Positions 16,840-25,850 of a DNA stretch of 64,000 nucleotides are shown here, piece after piece. The notes under the pieces were generated by a model, which was not told the DNA's origin, did no database searches, and saw nothing but the letters and a program-made list of their open reading frames with translations. The stretch comes from Patescibacteria group bacterium (GTDB lineage: Bacteria > Patescibacteriota > Minisyncoccia > Moranbacterales > GWC2-37-73): NCBI GenBank assembly GCA_022709545.1, contig JAKLIP010000002.1:186001-250000 (forward strand), written 5' to 3'. The position numbers were made by a program, and so were the translations under genes. Every line of letters begins with the position of its first letter. The stretch's first letter is position 1.

Positions 16840-17484
16840 TTAATTCTTACCATTCATAAGCTTAACTTGGGCACGTACGCCTTCTAGTAAACCTTTGATA
16901 CCGCTCCTTAACATTCTTAGAATATTTTCATATTCGGGGTATAGACCACTATTTATGATTCTCTCCGACATAGGTAAAACATGGTTAACCGTTTCAACAT
17001 CATATTTTACAAGTCTTTCCCTTTCAAAATTTCCAAACATGCTTCTTCGCATATTTATAAAGCGATCCACATGTTTATTGACCACTAACCTGGTGATTTC
17101 TTCTATCAGACTAAAATACTCTTTAATTTGAATAGGGGTCATTTTTTTATAAGGTTTGGTGGTAATGAAAGTTTCTTCCACAACTGTGTCATTTTTAATT
17201 TCCTTCAGAAGATCTTCTTTGGTTATGATGATGTTTTCTTGGTCTCTGCATTCTTCAACAATATCATGACATATGCCATCAGAAAGCATGATTTCATCTT
17301 CCATATTGTTAATAAGCAGAACATAACAAAGCTCATTTGGATGCCCAAAATATGGAGTTCCATCCTGCCTGAAATGATTTCTATGACAATATTGAGCAAC
17401 TTCATATGAACGCTTGAAAACAGGAACATTATGATATTTTATATAACTCCAAACAAATTCTTCCTTTGAGATATTGAGCGCCAT
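16840..17484 (-). CDS. SpoT-like HD-domain hydrolase without synthetase domain
   Basis: A 214-residue protein resembling the (p)ppGpp hydrolase domain of RelA/SpoT. The pattern is HRNHFRQDGTPYFGHP near residues 34-49 and the metal-binding HD at 73-74 with a nearby Glu. No synthetase, TGS or ACT domain follows. The start at 17484 is set by the strong Shine-Dalgarno AAAGGGGGTG 8 bases upstream; a GTG three codons earlier overlaps it. It has its own promoter and terminator. It could be a small alarmone hydrolase or act on another nucleotide; the weak ED motif leaves this open. Confidence 0.65.
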   Translation of the reverse strand: MALNISKEEFVWSYIKYHNVPVFKRSYEVAQYCHRNHFRQDGTPYFGHPNELCYVLLINNMEDEIMLSDGICHDIVEECRDQENIIITKEDLLKEIKNDTVVEETFITTKPYKKMTPIQIKEYFSLIEEITRLVVNKHVDRFINMRRSMFGNFERERLVKYDVETVNHVLPMSERIINSGLYPEYENILRMLRSGIKGLLEGVRAQVKLMNGKN

Positions 17485-17537
17485 AAAGGTCACCCCCTTT
17501 CTTTTTTAGATTTAAAGTACTTTTTTAGGTAATGATA

Positions 17538-17566
17538 AACTTACTATAAAAAAAATAAAAAGTCAA
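17538..17566 (-). promoter_or_regulatory. promoter of the HD hydrolase gene
   Basis: Minus strand TTGACT (17561-17566) and TAAGTT (17538-17543) with a 17-base spacer. The palindrome AAAGTACTTT lies at 17513-17522 between promoter and gene and could be an operator. Confidence 0.55.
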
Positions 17567-17585
17567 CTAATTCTAGCTTTTTATA

Positions 17586-18566
17586 TTAAATAAAAAATAC
17601 CTTAATTTTATTAATTATTTTTTTATATATGCCAAAAAATAAACTAAAAATCTTATAGAATAAGTACTTTCGATTTTTTATTATAATGTCATAGCTTCCT
17701 GGAAATACAGTTGGCTGGGTATTTGGTGAAAATCCAAGTTTGAATTTTGTAATGCCTTCCCATCCATTCGACATTTTTATTCCTCCAAAATCATAATATT
17801 TACAACCACTATTTTTAGCATCTAAAATAGCTTTCCATTGCAAAAGATATGGCGCCATAACATTTCTGTGCTCATTATCAGAGGCACCATGAAGAAAAAT
17901 TGCAGTATTTCCAAAAAAAACAACCAGGTTAGCTGCAATAATTTTACCTTCATATTCTGCGCAATAAAGTTTAAGCATATTTTCCGGAATTTTTTCAATC
18001 ATTTTTTTGTAATAATTTTCAAGATGAACAGAAATTTTATCACGCTTTGCAGTAATTTTAACTAAGTCACAAAAACGCTGGACATATTTTTCTTCTCTTG
18101 AAATGAAAATTTTCAATTGCTTCTTTTCTGCTAAATGTATGTTGTAACGGGTCTTTTGTCTCATTTCTGCTAAAAGCTCTTCTTCTGTTTTTAAGATGTC
18201 AATAATGAAAATTTGCTTTGGTTGCATGTTGTGAGGTGCCATAACTATAACATTTTTTTTATTTTCTCTAAGCAACTCCAGTATTTCATTATTTTCAGGT
18301 TCAATCCTAATCCAACTGGCATTTTCTTCCTTAGCTAATTGGATAATTTTTTCAATATATTTTACATTTTGTCTTAAATCCCCCTTTTCTAAAATTGGTC
18401 CACGAGGACAATAAAAATACGCCCCAATTATAGGCAACCTATGTTTGATAATGCTTGCTGAAAAACCGCTTTCTTTAACAATAAAAGTTTTTTTTCCAAC
18501 ACTTTCCTGAAACATCCGCCATTCCGGCGATTGCAGAAAATTTTCATTTTTTTTATTCTCATCCAT
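17586..18566 (-). CDS. FemABX-family peptidyltransferase
   Basis: A 326-residue protein of the FemABX group, which uses aminoacyl-tRNA to add residues to the peptidoglycan interpeptide bridge. It shows the two GNAT-like halves, with LQSPEWRMFQESVGKK at the start, EMRQKTRYNIHLAEKK in the middle and YYDFGGIK near residue 262. The ATG at 18566 is preferred over the longer frame from 18647 because a terminator (18603-18630) lies inside the extension and a TATAAT sits 7 bases before 18566. The C-terminus is basic and may touch the membrane. It complements the unusual murE nearby. Confidence 0.85.
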   Translation of the reverse strand: MDENKKNENFLQSPEWRMFQESVGKKTFIVKESGFSASIIKHRLPIIGAYFYCPRGPILEKGDLRQNVKYIEKIIQLAKEENASWIRIEPENNEILELLRENKKNVIVMAPHNMQPKQIFIIDILKTEEELLAEMRQKTRYNIHLAEKKQLKIFISREEKYVQRFCDLVKITAKRDKISVHLENYYKKMIEKIPENMLKLYCAEYEGKIIAANLVVFFGNTAIFLHGASDNEHRNVMAPYLLQWKAILDAKNSGCKYYDFGGIKMSNGWEGITKFKLGFSPNTQPTVFPGSYDIIIKNRKYLFYKIFSLFFGIYKKIINKIKVFFI

Positions 18567-18573
18567 AGAATTT

Positions 18574-18602
18574 ATTATAGCAATAAAATTGTATAAAAGA
18601 AA
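18574..18602 (-). promoter_or_regulatory. femX-like promoter giving a leaderless mRNA
   Basis: Minus strand -10 TATAAT (18574-18579) with a weak -35 TTTCTT (18597-18602), 17-base spacer. Only 7 bases separate the -10 from the ATG, so transcription should start at or next to the start codon. The -35 overlaps the T-tract of the preceding terminator. Confidence 0.5.
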
Positions 18603-18630
18603 AGAAGGCTTTGATTGATTAAAGCCTTCT
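18590..18630 (-). terminator. terminator of the PilX-like gene
   Basis: AGAAGGCTTT (18603-18612) and AAAGCCTTCT (18621-18630) form a perfect 10-bp stem with an 8-base loop, followed on the minus strand by TTTTCTTTT. It ends the pilin-like transcript and separates it from the FemABX gene. Confidence 0.85.
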
Positions 18631-18682
18631 AGATAAAAACTTTCCAATTCAATAAAAATGCTGCAATAAAGAAGAAATAGCT

Positions 18683-19123
18683 TTACAACAAAGACACTGA
18701 AACACCTATTGAGCGTATTGCATCTTTATATCTTCCTAAAGCTCTTATATTTTTTATGTTTTCTCCTAATGCTGGTATGTCACAGCCTAAAGGAACACTA
18801 ACATCGTCAGAAAAAAATGATATGTCATAAGAGTCCAGACCGCCATCCTTAAGCCCCGTCACTTTTCCATCTTTGCATTCACAACCATCGCCAGTTGGGC
18901 AAAACAATTGCTCTATTGTTTTTTCATCTTTTATATTGCCGTTTATTTTTTTTATTGCTAGTTGAATTCCACTGTCTGCAGCAGCATAAGCCTGAACAGA
19001 AAAATCAGTAGAACTAGCTGATTTCTTTTCAAGCATTGTTGATATTGACATGGTAGCAACAATTGCCACCATCATTGTCAGGATGATAAGCGAATAAGCG
19101 AGAATTGATCCTTTATTTTTCAT
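18683..19123 (-). CDS. PilX-like type IV pilin accessory protein
   Basis: A 146-residue protein with a prepilin-type N-terminus: KNKGSILAYSLIILTMMVAIVA, a hydrophobic helix, then AYAAADSGIQLAIKKI, which matches the PilX N-terminal pattern. The globular part has four cysteines (FCPTGDGCEC, GCD). The ATG at 19123 puts the short basic leader directly before the Gly processed by prepilin peptidase; an upstream frame to 19177 would add a non-typical leader. It is a likely minor pilin; the double GspE ATPase encoded at 33 kb may power the same machine. Confidence 0.7.
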   Translation of the reverse strand: MKNKGSILAYSLIILTMMVAIVATMSISTMLEKKSASSTDFSVQAYAAADSGIQLAIKKINGNIKDEKTIEQLFCPTGDGCECKDGKVTGLKDGGLDSYDISFFSDDVSVPLGCDIPALGENIKNIRALGRYKDAIRSIGVSVSLL

Positions 19124-19213
19124 AAAAAAATATCTTCTTATTGTTTGCATCTTAATTTTATTTTTTTTATAAACCATAATGCAAGTTTTGTTTTTTTATT
19201 ATAGCATGTTTTC

Positions 19214-19786
19214 CTATTTTTTGCCTAAATTTTTCAAGGCAATTTTAATTCTTTCCCCGACATCTTTAACTTCTAGTGAAACACCTTTTAATGTTTCTCT
19301 TGCATCAGAAATTGAATAACCCATTGAAACTAGAGCCTCTATAGCATCACTATCGGCAGTTATCTGGGTCTTCTCACCCAATGAAACGCCTGCGACTTTA
19401 TTTTTAAGTTCTAATATTAGACGGCTAGCAATTTTTTTACCGATACCAGAAACTTTAATCAGCAACGATTCATCATCATTAAGAACAGCTGTTTTTATTG
19501 TTTTTGGATCGGCGATTGTTAATATTCCCATAGCTGCCTTCGGACCGATCCCCGAAATGGAAATAAGAAGTTCAAACATTTCAAGTTCTTCCATATCAAG
19601 AAAACCATACAAAGCTAGGGCATCTTCGCGAACATAGGTGTGTGTATAAAAATCTGCTTCTTTTTTCCCTGCAATAATACCGAGGGTATGTGATGTCACA
19701 AAAATTTTATAGCCAATGCCGTTGACATCTACAACAACATAGTTGTCATGCAAAAATTCAATTGTACCTTTTATCTTAGAAATCAT
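19214..19786 (-). CDS. ruvA: Holliday junction helicase subunit RuvA
   Basis: A 190-residue RuvA that binds four-way junctions and loads RuvB. It has the N-terminal OB fold (KGTIEFLHDNYVVVDVNGIGYKI), two helix-hairpin-helix motifs (ISGIGPKAAMGIL and VSGIGKKIASRLILELK) and a C-terminal domain from about 140 (DAIEALVSMGYS) that contacts RuvB. It starts 15 bases after the PBP gene. ruvC is about 7 kb upstream and ruvB 12 kb upstream, so the ruv genes are dispersed. Confidence 0.95.
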   Translation of the reverse strand: MISKIKGTIEFLHDNYVVVDVNGIGYKIFVTSHTLGIIAGKKEADFYTHTYVREDALALYGFLDMEELEMFELLISISGIGPKAAMGILTIADPKTIKTAVLNDDESLLIKVSGIGKKIASRLILELKNKVAGVSLGEKTQITADSDAIEALVSMGYSISDARETLKGVSLEVKDVGERIKIALKNLGKK

Positions 19787-19801
19787 AATAATATTTACTA
19801 A

Positions 19802-22336
19802 TTAAGGAATTGATATGTTTTTAGAAACAGAATCTGTCTTGCCTTTTTCATCCTTAACCGTAGCCTTTATTTCTAATGTTGATCCCGACTTACCGGAAGC
19901 ATCATAGGATGTTTTATATGGACTTGATTTCATAGAATCAATCTCGTCTCCATCCACTAGGAACCTTACCTCATCAACATTAAAAGGAGAATCAATTTTT
20001 GCTGAAATTGAAAGTTCATACCCATCCCTACTGACAGAAATTGAGATTTCCGGCTCTATTTCTGCAAAATCATTTTCTGTGCATTTTTCCTCTGGGGCTG
20101 GTTCATTCTCGTTTTTACTATTCTTTTTAAGCCAATCTTTAACTCCTTTTTCCCAATTTTTAAATTGAGGATCATCCTTTGGATTTTCAGGATATTCTCC
20201 GCGAGGATCATCTTTTTTGACATAATACAATATGGTATGCGCATCAGAAAAATCTTTCTTTTTAACATATGATTCGGGACATGCATCGCTTGCTAAACAG
20301 TATTCATCGTCTTTTCCAGGAATTTCACAAACTTTAACGTCTTTTTGTTCATTAATCTTACCATTTAAAATATCTTTACCAGCATCTTCTTTTTCATATT
20401 TAGGGAACTGCTCTATAGGATAATTTACCAGAACTTTATCCATAAAATTTCTCCATATTGGAGCTGCTACTATAATACCATCGGCTCCCATTTTCATTGG
20501 TGAATTGTCATTATTTCCAGCCCAAACTCCAACCGCAATTGAAGGAGTATAGCCTACTGCCCAGCCATCTCTGAATTCATTTGTTGTTCCTGTTTTTGCA
20601 GCTACTGGACGATTATCAAACCTAAAGGGGTTATTTGAACCGAAAACCGGGGCACGCAAATCATTTGTTGACATTATATAATCAAGCATTCCTATATATT
20701 TTTCTTCTACGATACGTTGTCCATCCGATGATTTATATTCCTCCAAAATTTTTCCATTTTTATCATGTACACGCGTTATAAACGTCTGCTTTTTATAAAC
20801 ACCACCACGAGCTAGTGAGGCATAGGCATTAACATGATCGATAAGTTTTACTTCTCCGCCACCCAATACTAGCGATAATCCATACCGTTCTGGCTGATTA
20901 AGCCCTGTTATTCCTAAGTTTTTAGCAATTTGTATAGAATTTTTAACCCCAGCAAGATAAAGAGTTTTTACAGCAGGAATGTTAAGCGACATAGCTAGCG
21001 TATTTTTCATTTGCAATGAACCATGAAATTTTCCATCATAATTTTTCGGCTTATAATCTTCCTGCGAAGAGTCACTGGCAGTAAAACTTGTTTCTGTATC
21101 ATAAAGGAGGGTTTCCGGAGTGTATCCTTTTGTAAAGGCTGTTAAATAAACATAGGGTTTAAATGATGAACCTGGTTGTCGATTACGAATTGACACATTA
21201 TCTTGAGGCTCAAATTTACAGTTTTTTCCAGAAACGCATCCCTGTGGTTCTGATTTTCCGAAATAGTTTTTAGATCCAACCATAGCTAAAATTTGCCCTG
21301 TTTTCGGATCTTCAGCTACTAATGCCGCGTTATAAGCATTATTTCCAATATTTTTTGCGGTTCCTTCAGCAATTGCTGATTCGGCCGCTTGCTGCATATC
21401 CCAATCTAAAGTTGTATAAACTTTCAAACCTCCTTGTTCAACAACTTGTTCTCCATATTTATTAACTAGATAATCTTTAACATACATAACAAAATGAGGA
21501 GCTGCTATATTGTCTTGTTTGGGACTTATTTCCGAAAGGATATCAACACCTTTAGCTTCATCAGCTTGCTCTTTTGTTATATAGCCCTGGTCAGCCATTT
21601 TTTGCAATGTCAATTCCTGACGTGCCTTTAATTCATTAACGTGCAGGCCAAAGGGAGAATAATATGTCGGCGCATTTGGCAAAGAAGCAAGAAGAGCAGC
21701 TTCCGGTAAATTTATTTCTCGAGCTGATTTGTTAAAAAAAGTTTGAGCCGCTGCTTCAATTCCATACGCACTTGAACCATAAGGAATCTGGTTTAGATAC
21801 ATTCCTAAAATTTCATCCTTTGAATATTTAGTTTCAATTTCTATGGATAAAATAACCTCCTTAATTTTTCTAGTTAATGTCTTTTCATCTGTAAGAAGAG
21901 CCTTCTTCACGAATTGTTGAGTAATTGTAGATCCGCCCTGTGCAGCACTTCCTTTAATAATGTCTTTAAGGGCACTACGAACAATAGATGAAATTTTTAT
22001 TCCGTGATGAGAATAAAAATCTTGATCTTCGAGAGAAATTGCAGCATATTTTACTGTATCAGGAATTTGTTCAAATGGTATTATAGTGCGTTTTTCTTCC
22101 CCGTGTATATCATAAAGCAAGTGCTCTCCGGTTTTATCATATATTTTTGTAGACTCGATAACAGGACGCGTTTTTACTGAGGTCGTACTAGGTATGTCTT
22201 TGGCAAAATATATAAAAATACTTGCTATAAAAATCAATATTGCCCCAAAAACACAGAGGGCAATTTTCCCTGCAAGTTTCCATCTTTTTTGGGAGGAAAT
22301 ACTTTTAAATTTGTTCGGTATAAATATAGGTATCAT
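19802..22336 (-). CDS. class A penicillin-binding protein (PBP1A family)
   Basis: An 844-residue bifunctional enzyme that polymerises glycan strands and cross-links peptides. There is a cytoplasmic tail and one transmembrane helix at about 25-47. The glycosyltransferase domain (EDQDFYSHHG near 97, GGSTITQQFVKK near 135) is followed by the transpeptidase domain. Its SxxK serine is near 390 (GSSFKPYV) and the KTGTTNEFRDGWAVGYTP box near 580. The C-terminus carries an acidic Lys/Glu linker and an Ig-like beta domain from about 765, probably wall-binding. Length is typical for gram-positive-type enzymes. Confidence 0.93.
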   Translation of the reverse strand: MIPIFIPNKFKSISSQKRWKLAGKIALCVFGAILIFIASIFIYFAKDIPSTTSVKTRPVIESTKIYDKTGEHLLYDIHGEEKRTIIPFEQIPDTVKYAAISLEDQDFYSHHGIKISSIVRSALKDIIKGSAAQGGSTITQQFVKKALLTDEKTLTRKIKEVILSIEIETKYSKDEILGMYLNQIPYGSSAYGIEAAAQTFFNKSAREINLPEAALLASLPNAPTYYSPFGLHVNELKARQELTLQKMADQGYITKEQADEAKGVDILSEISPKQDNIAAPHFVMYVKDYLVNKYGEQVVEQGGLKVYTTLDWDMQQAAESAIAEGTAKNIGNNAYNAALVAEDPKTGQILAMVGSKNYFGKSEPQGCVSGKNCKFEPQDNVSIRNRQPGSSFKPYVYLTAFTKGYTPETLLYDTETSFTASDSSQEDYKPKNYDGKFHGSLQMKNTLAMSLNIPAVKTLYLAGVKNSIQIAKNLGITGLNQPERYGLSLVLGGGEVKLIDHVNAYASLARGGVYKKQTFITRVHDKNGKILEEYKSSDGQRIVEEKYIGMLDYIMSTNDLRAPVFGSNNPFRFDNRPVAAKTGTTNEFRDGWAVGYTPSIAVGVWAGNNDNSPMKMGADGIIVAAPIWRNFMDKVLVNYPIEQFPKYEKEDAGKDILNGKINEQKDVKVCEIPGKDDEYCLASDACPESYVKKKDFSDAHTILYYVKKDDPRGEYPENPKDDPQFKNWEKGVKDWLKKNSKNENEPAPEEKCTENDFAEIEPEISISVSRDGYELSISAKIDSPFNVDEVRFLVDGDEIDSMKSSPYKTSYDASGKSGSTLEIKATVKDEKGKTDSVSKNISIP

Positions 22337-22404
22337 TTTAATAAAAAATTAAAATTTTATTATTTAGGTGCTTTTCGAATTAACTTAATTATACATAAAG
22401 CATC

Positions 22405-23466
22405 TTATTTTTCAAGAAAATCACCTATTATCCTTAATCTTTTTTTGCTAATAATTTTTTTATACAGGGACATATATTTTTCAGCCATAATAGAACTGTC
22501 GAAAATATTTTCTGCAACTTCTCTGCATTTTTTCCTATCAAATCTTCCGGCTAGTTTAGCGGCTTTAACCATAACATTTAAATTTTTAGATAAGCAGGCA
22601 ATTTTAGGATTATTAAGGATTTTCGGCGTTGGGTTTATGGGTGTTCCTATAATAGGCGTTCCGCAAGCAAGCGATTCAGCTATAATTAAAGGACAAACTT
22701 TTATGTTTCTCCTGATAGGGAAAAGCAGTGCCTCAGCTTTTCTTAAATGTTTGAAAATTTCAAGCTGAGAAACTTCACCCATAAATACAATTCTATCATT
22801 TAAAAAAGGTTTTATTTTATGCTTAAAATATCTTTTCCTATCCAAAGACTTCCCAACACGTCCGAAAATTAAAAGCTTTTTATTTGCTTTATTTGCTATT
22901 TTAATAGCTATATCTATACCCTTTGGTTCAGTAAGCCTTCCAACAGTCATAAGGTATTTTCCTTTTTTAAAAGAAGGTTTTATTTTTTTTATTTCTATTC
23001 CGTTTTCTATAACCGCATCGACAGGCAAATTATTTCCGTGAGAAGACGACAAGGCAACCGCGTAAACACCGTTTTTCTTTATCTGAGATAGAATAGGTTC
23101 AGTAATCTTATTATGAAATGTCAGCAAACAAGGTTTTTTTATATGTTTAGAAACCAAATAAGCGTCTTTTTGAGAATTAAGATGTATAATGTCAAATTTT
23201 TGCTGGTGATTTATAATTTCCATCTGACTTTTTATTCTCAGCTCTTCAACCTTTCCAATTTTTTCTGATAAAGACATGTTGCAAATGCTTTTTTCCAATG
23301 TTGCTATATGTTTAGTATTGATCTTCCAATCACTCGGAGCAAAAAGTACAACATTGACTCCTTTTTTTTTTAGAGCATGGGCCATGTTTTTTGTAGCCAC
23401 TTCCGGACCACCTATTTCCGAAAAAGATGGAGCAACTATAGCTACAGATAGCTTGTTTTTTTTCAT
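22405..23466 (-). CDS. family 4 glycosyltransferase
   Basis: A 353-residue GT-B fold glycosyltransferase. The N-terminal half has the PSFSEIGGPEVATKNMAHAL glycine-rich segment. The C-terminal half has YLMTVGRLTEPKGIDIAI and the nucleotide-sugar site ALLFPIRR ... PLIIAESLACGTPII. Sugar donor and acceptor cannot be predicted. Its ATG overlaps the stop of the upstream ATP-grasp gene (TAATG), so it is translated together with the ligase genes and probably decorates the same product. Confidence 0.85.
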   Translation of the reverse strand: MKKNKLSVAIVAPSFSEIGGPEVATKNMAHALKKKGVNVVLFAPSDWKINTKHIATLEKSICNMSLSEKIGKVEELRIKSQMEIINHQQKFDIIHLNSQKDAYLVSKHIKKPCLLTFHNKITEPILSQIKKNGVYAVALSSSHGNNLPVDAVIENGIEIKKIKPSFKKGKYLMTVGRLTEPKGIDIAIKIANKANKKLLIFGRVGKSLDRKRYFKHKIKPFLNDRIVFMGEVSQLEIFKHLRKAEALLFPIRRNIKVCPLIIAESLACGTPIIGTPINPTPKILNNPKIACLSKNLNVMVKAAKLAGRFDRKKCREVAENIFDSSIMAEKYMSLYKKIISKKRLRIIGDFLEK

Positions 23467-24431
23467 TAGGCTAAATTAATTATATCTTCGAAGCTTTTTC
23501 GCTTAATTTTTTCGTCACCTAAAACCGTTATAAGATCTATGCCAGGTGTAGTATTCATTTCAACAAAATAAGGCTTTCCTGAATTTGAAAAAATAAAATC
23601 CAAGGAATATTGCGCTTCAGGGAAAATTTTTAGTTTTTTAATTATTTTCTCTGCAATTTTAACTACTTCTTTGGGTATATATTTCACAGGAACAAGAGTT
23701 CCACTTGCACCCTGATGTAAATTCGTGAATAAAGAACCCTTTTTGGCAATACGTGAAAGAGCATAGCTTAATTTGTGATTCATAAAAACTAAACGCAGGT
23801 CCGAAATCTCTTTCTTTTTTGAAAAACCGGGAATTCCTTTTTCGCTAACAATAAATTCCTGCACAAGCACTGGGTACTGGTATTTTTTATTTATTGCTTT
23901 TTCTTTTTCATCAATAACAATTCCGTGCCCGCCAGATCCATAAAGTGGTTTTATAACTATTTTTTTTGATTTTATTTTAGAAAACATTTGAATAAGTTCG
24001 CTTTTGTCCATAGCCACAAATGATTTTGGCATAAACTCTCCAAAAATTGCATACTGAGAAAGTTTACTGTTGACCATCACTCTAAACAATGGGTTATTGA
24101 ACATTTTAACATTCTTAGCTATGTGCAATTTTTTTTCAAAAGACTTAAAGTCGCGCTTTCCTCCAACCTTATCATATACAAGATCTGGCCTTATGTTTTT
24201 TTCAATTTTTATCCATTTTTTGTTCCGAAAGGCCCAGGATTTTATAAAAACATTCTTCCGCAAATCATACCAATTGATTGAAGCTCGATACATCTCAATA
24301 CCTTTTTTAATGCCCATTTCATGCCATTTTTCAAATGAATGCCGGGTAATTTCATTTGAAATAGGTATCTTGCAATTCCAATCATTTCCCCAATATATAA
24401 CTACTACATTTTTTATTTTTTTATTTTTCAT
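23466..24431 (-). CDS. RimK-like ATP-grasp ligase
   Basis: A 321-residue ATP-grasp enzyme that likely forms an amide bond via an acyl-phosphate. The ATP-binding part has KIVIKPLYGSGGHGIVI near residue 155 and DLRLVFMNHKLSYALSRIA near 215. The metal site is SLDFIFSNSGKPYFVEMNTTPG near 285. The N-terminal 100 residues are specific and may bind the acceptor. It lies between a second ATP-grasp gene and a glycosyltransferase in a four-gene operon. The substrate is unknown; candidates are a peptide, a cell-wall precursor or a small molecule. Confidence 0.75.
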   Translation of the reverse strand: MKNKKIKNVVVIYWGNDWNCKIPISNEITRHSFEKWHEMGIKKGIEMYRASINWYDLRKNVFIKSWAFRNKKWIKIEKNIRPDLVYDKVGGKRDFKSFEKKLHIAKNVKMFNNPLFRVMVNSKLSQYAIFGEFMPKSFVAMDKSELIQMFSKIKSKKIVIKPLYGSGGHGIVIDEKEKAINKKYQYPVLVQEFIVSEKGIPGFSKKKEISDLRLVFMNHKLSYALSRIAKKGSLFTNLHQGASGTLVPVKYIPKEVVKIAEKIIKKLKIFPEAQYSLDFIFSNSGKPYFVEMNTTPGIDLITVLGDEKIKRKSFEDIINLA

Positions 24432-24436
24432 ATAAT

Positions 24437-25846
24437 TTATTTATTCACATCTATTAGAAATTTCTTCAGATCTCTTTTTCCAATAATGACAGGACACTTA
24501 AGATTTTCTCTTTTTACTAAATTTGCTTTTGATGTTATTTCTATATCATCCATAATAAAACTTACTTTAATAACCGGTCTTATTGATGAGCCGCTAGAAG
24601 AAAAAATAACTGCGACATCTTCCAGACTTGTAATTTTTTCTTTATATTTTGCTAGGATATCTTTCTTGATTTCAGATTCATTCTCTGGAAGTATTTGATA
24701 TTGTGATAAATCTATTTTAGAAAATTCATCAACTGTTTCGCCAAAACCAATTTCTTTTGCTAGCTCATAATCTATAGATGTTGAATTAGCTCCAGTATCT
24801 ATTTTGGCATCAACTTCAATTTCTTTTCCGTCTTTATAAATAATTTTTATTTTTTCTATAGTACCGATAACTTTTCTCCCAGAAATGTCCTCCAACTCCT
24901 CTTCGACTTCCCCTCCAAATAGGTCTCTTCCTACACGAACTCCTCTTTCAGCTGACTTGATTTTAATTCCTTTTACTCTTTCCAGCCGCTCTCTTAATCC
25001 TGATAAATTTGCAATCTGTATGGAAAGCCCTGGACGTGCATTTATCTCTAAGAAAACTGGTCCTCTTTCTCTATCAATGGCAATATCAGCACCTAAATAT
25101 CCCATGCCAGAAATTTCCTGTGCCTTGACAGCTAAAAGCAAAATTTCTTTCCAATAAGGAATTTTTATACCTGAAAGCAGGAGTCTGGTTCCTGGAACAT
25201 AGTCAATAATTTTACCTTTTCCCAAAACTGCTGTAGTTGTTATACCTGATGCCAGGTCTATTCCTATTCCTATTCCACCTTGTTGCAGATTAGCTTTTCC
25301 TTTTGATTCTTTGGTTGGAAGACGAAGCATTGCCATTACAGGAATACTGTTAAAAACAATTACACGAATATCAGGAACTCCTTTGTAGGCATAGGGCTTA
25401 AAGAGTTTAAGAAGTGCAAGCCTTTCTTCAAAAAATGCAACATCAGGAAGATTAGAAAGTGAAAATGATCCATCTAATATGTTCAGTACATGGCTTTTAA
25501 TATCTTCAACTGTGATTGTAGACCCATCAGCTTTAATCCAAATGTCACTTTTATTTTTCTTTTTTCCATACACAATTAAAATTCCACCGCCACCAAAACC
25601 TCGGCTGGGCTTCAAAACAAAAGAGTTTGGCAATTGATCCCAGTTAAAATCATCCAATTCCTCAACTGATTTAATTTTAGCAATAAGTTCTGGCACGGGA
25701 ATACCTGCTTTTTTTAATATACGCTTGCTCATGATTTTATCATCAGCAAGGCGTTTCGCATTTTTGCGATTATATTGACGTATATATTCAAGATTGCGAG
25801 CATTCATGCCAAGCAACTTATGTGCATTTTTTATATAATCAAACAT
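24437..25846 (-). CDS. ATP-grasp ligase fused to retropepsin-like protease domain
   Basis: A 469-residue fusion. Residues 1-300 are an alpha-L-glutamate-ligase-like ATP-grasp domain (SFVLKPSRGFGGGGILIVYG near 80, GADIAIDRERGPVFLEINARPG near 255). Residues 320-469 are the RimB/COG4067 domain, annotated in databases as a zinc protease but retropepsin-like, with the aspartate motif DAKIDTGANSTSID near 345. In other bacteria these are two adjacent genes next to a 7TM protein. The 7TM gene is present here 4 bases upstream. A ligase and a protease in one chain suggests addition and trimming of a peptide tag. Confidence 0.85.
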   Translation of the reverse strand: MFDYIKNAHKLLGMNARNLEYIRQYNRKNAKRLADDKIMSKRILKKAGIPVPELIAKIKSVEELDDFNWDQLPNSFVLKPSRGFGGGGILIVYGKKKNKSDIWIKADGSTITVEDIKSHVLNILDGSFSLSNLPDVAFFEERLALLKLFKPYAYKGVPDIRVIVFNSIPVMAMLRLPTKESKGKANLQQGGIGIGIDLASGITTTAVLGKGKIIDYVPGTRLLLSGIKIPYWKEILLLAVKAQEISGMGYLGADIAIDRERGPVFLEINARPGLSIQIANLSGLRERLERVKGIKIKSAERGVRVGRDLFGGEVEEELEDISGRKVIGTIEKIKIIYKDGKEIEVDAKIDTGANSTSIDYELAKEIGFGETVDEFSKIDLSQYQILPENESEIKKDILAKYKEKITSLEDVAVIFSSSGSSIRPVIKVSFIMDDIEITSKANLVKRENLKCPVIIGKRDLKKFLIDVNK

Positions 25847-25850
25847 TTTT

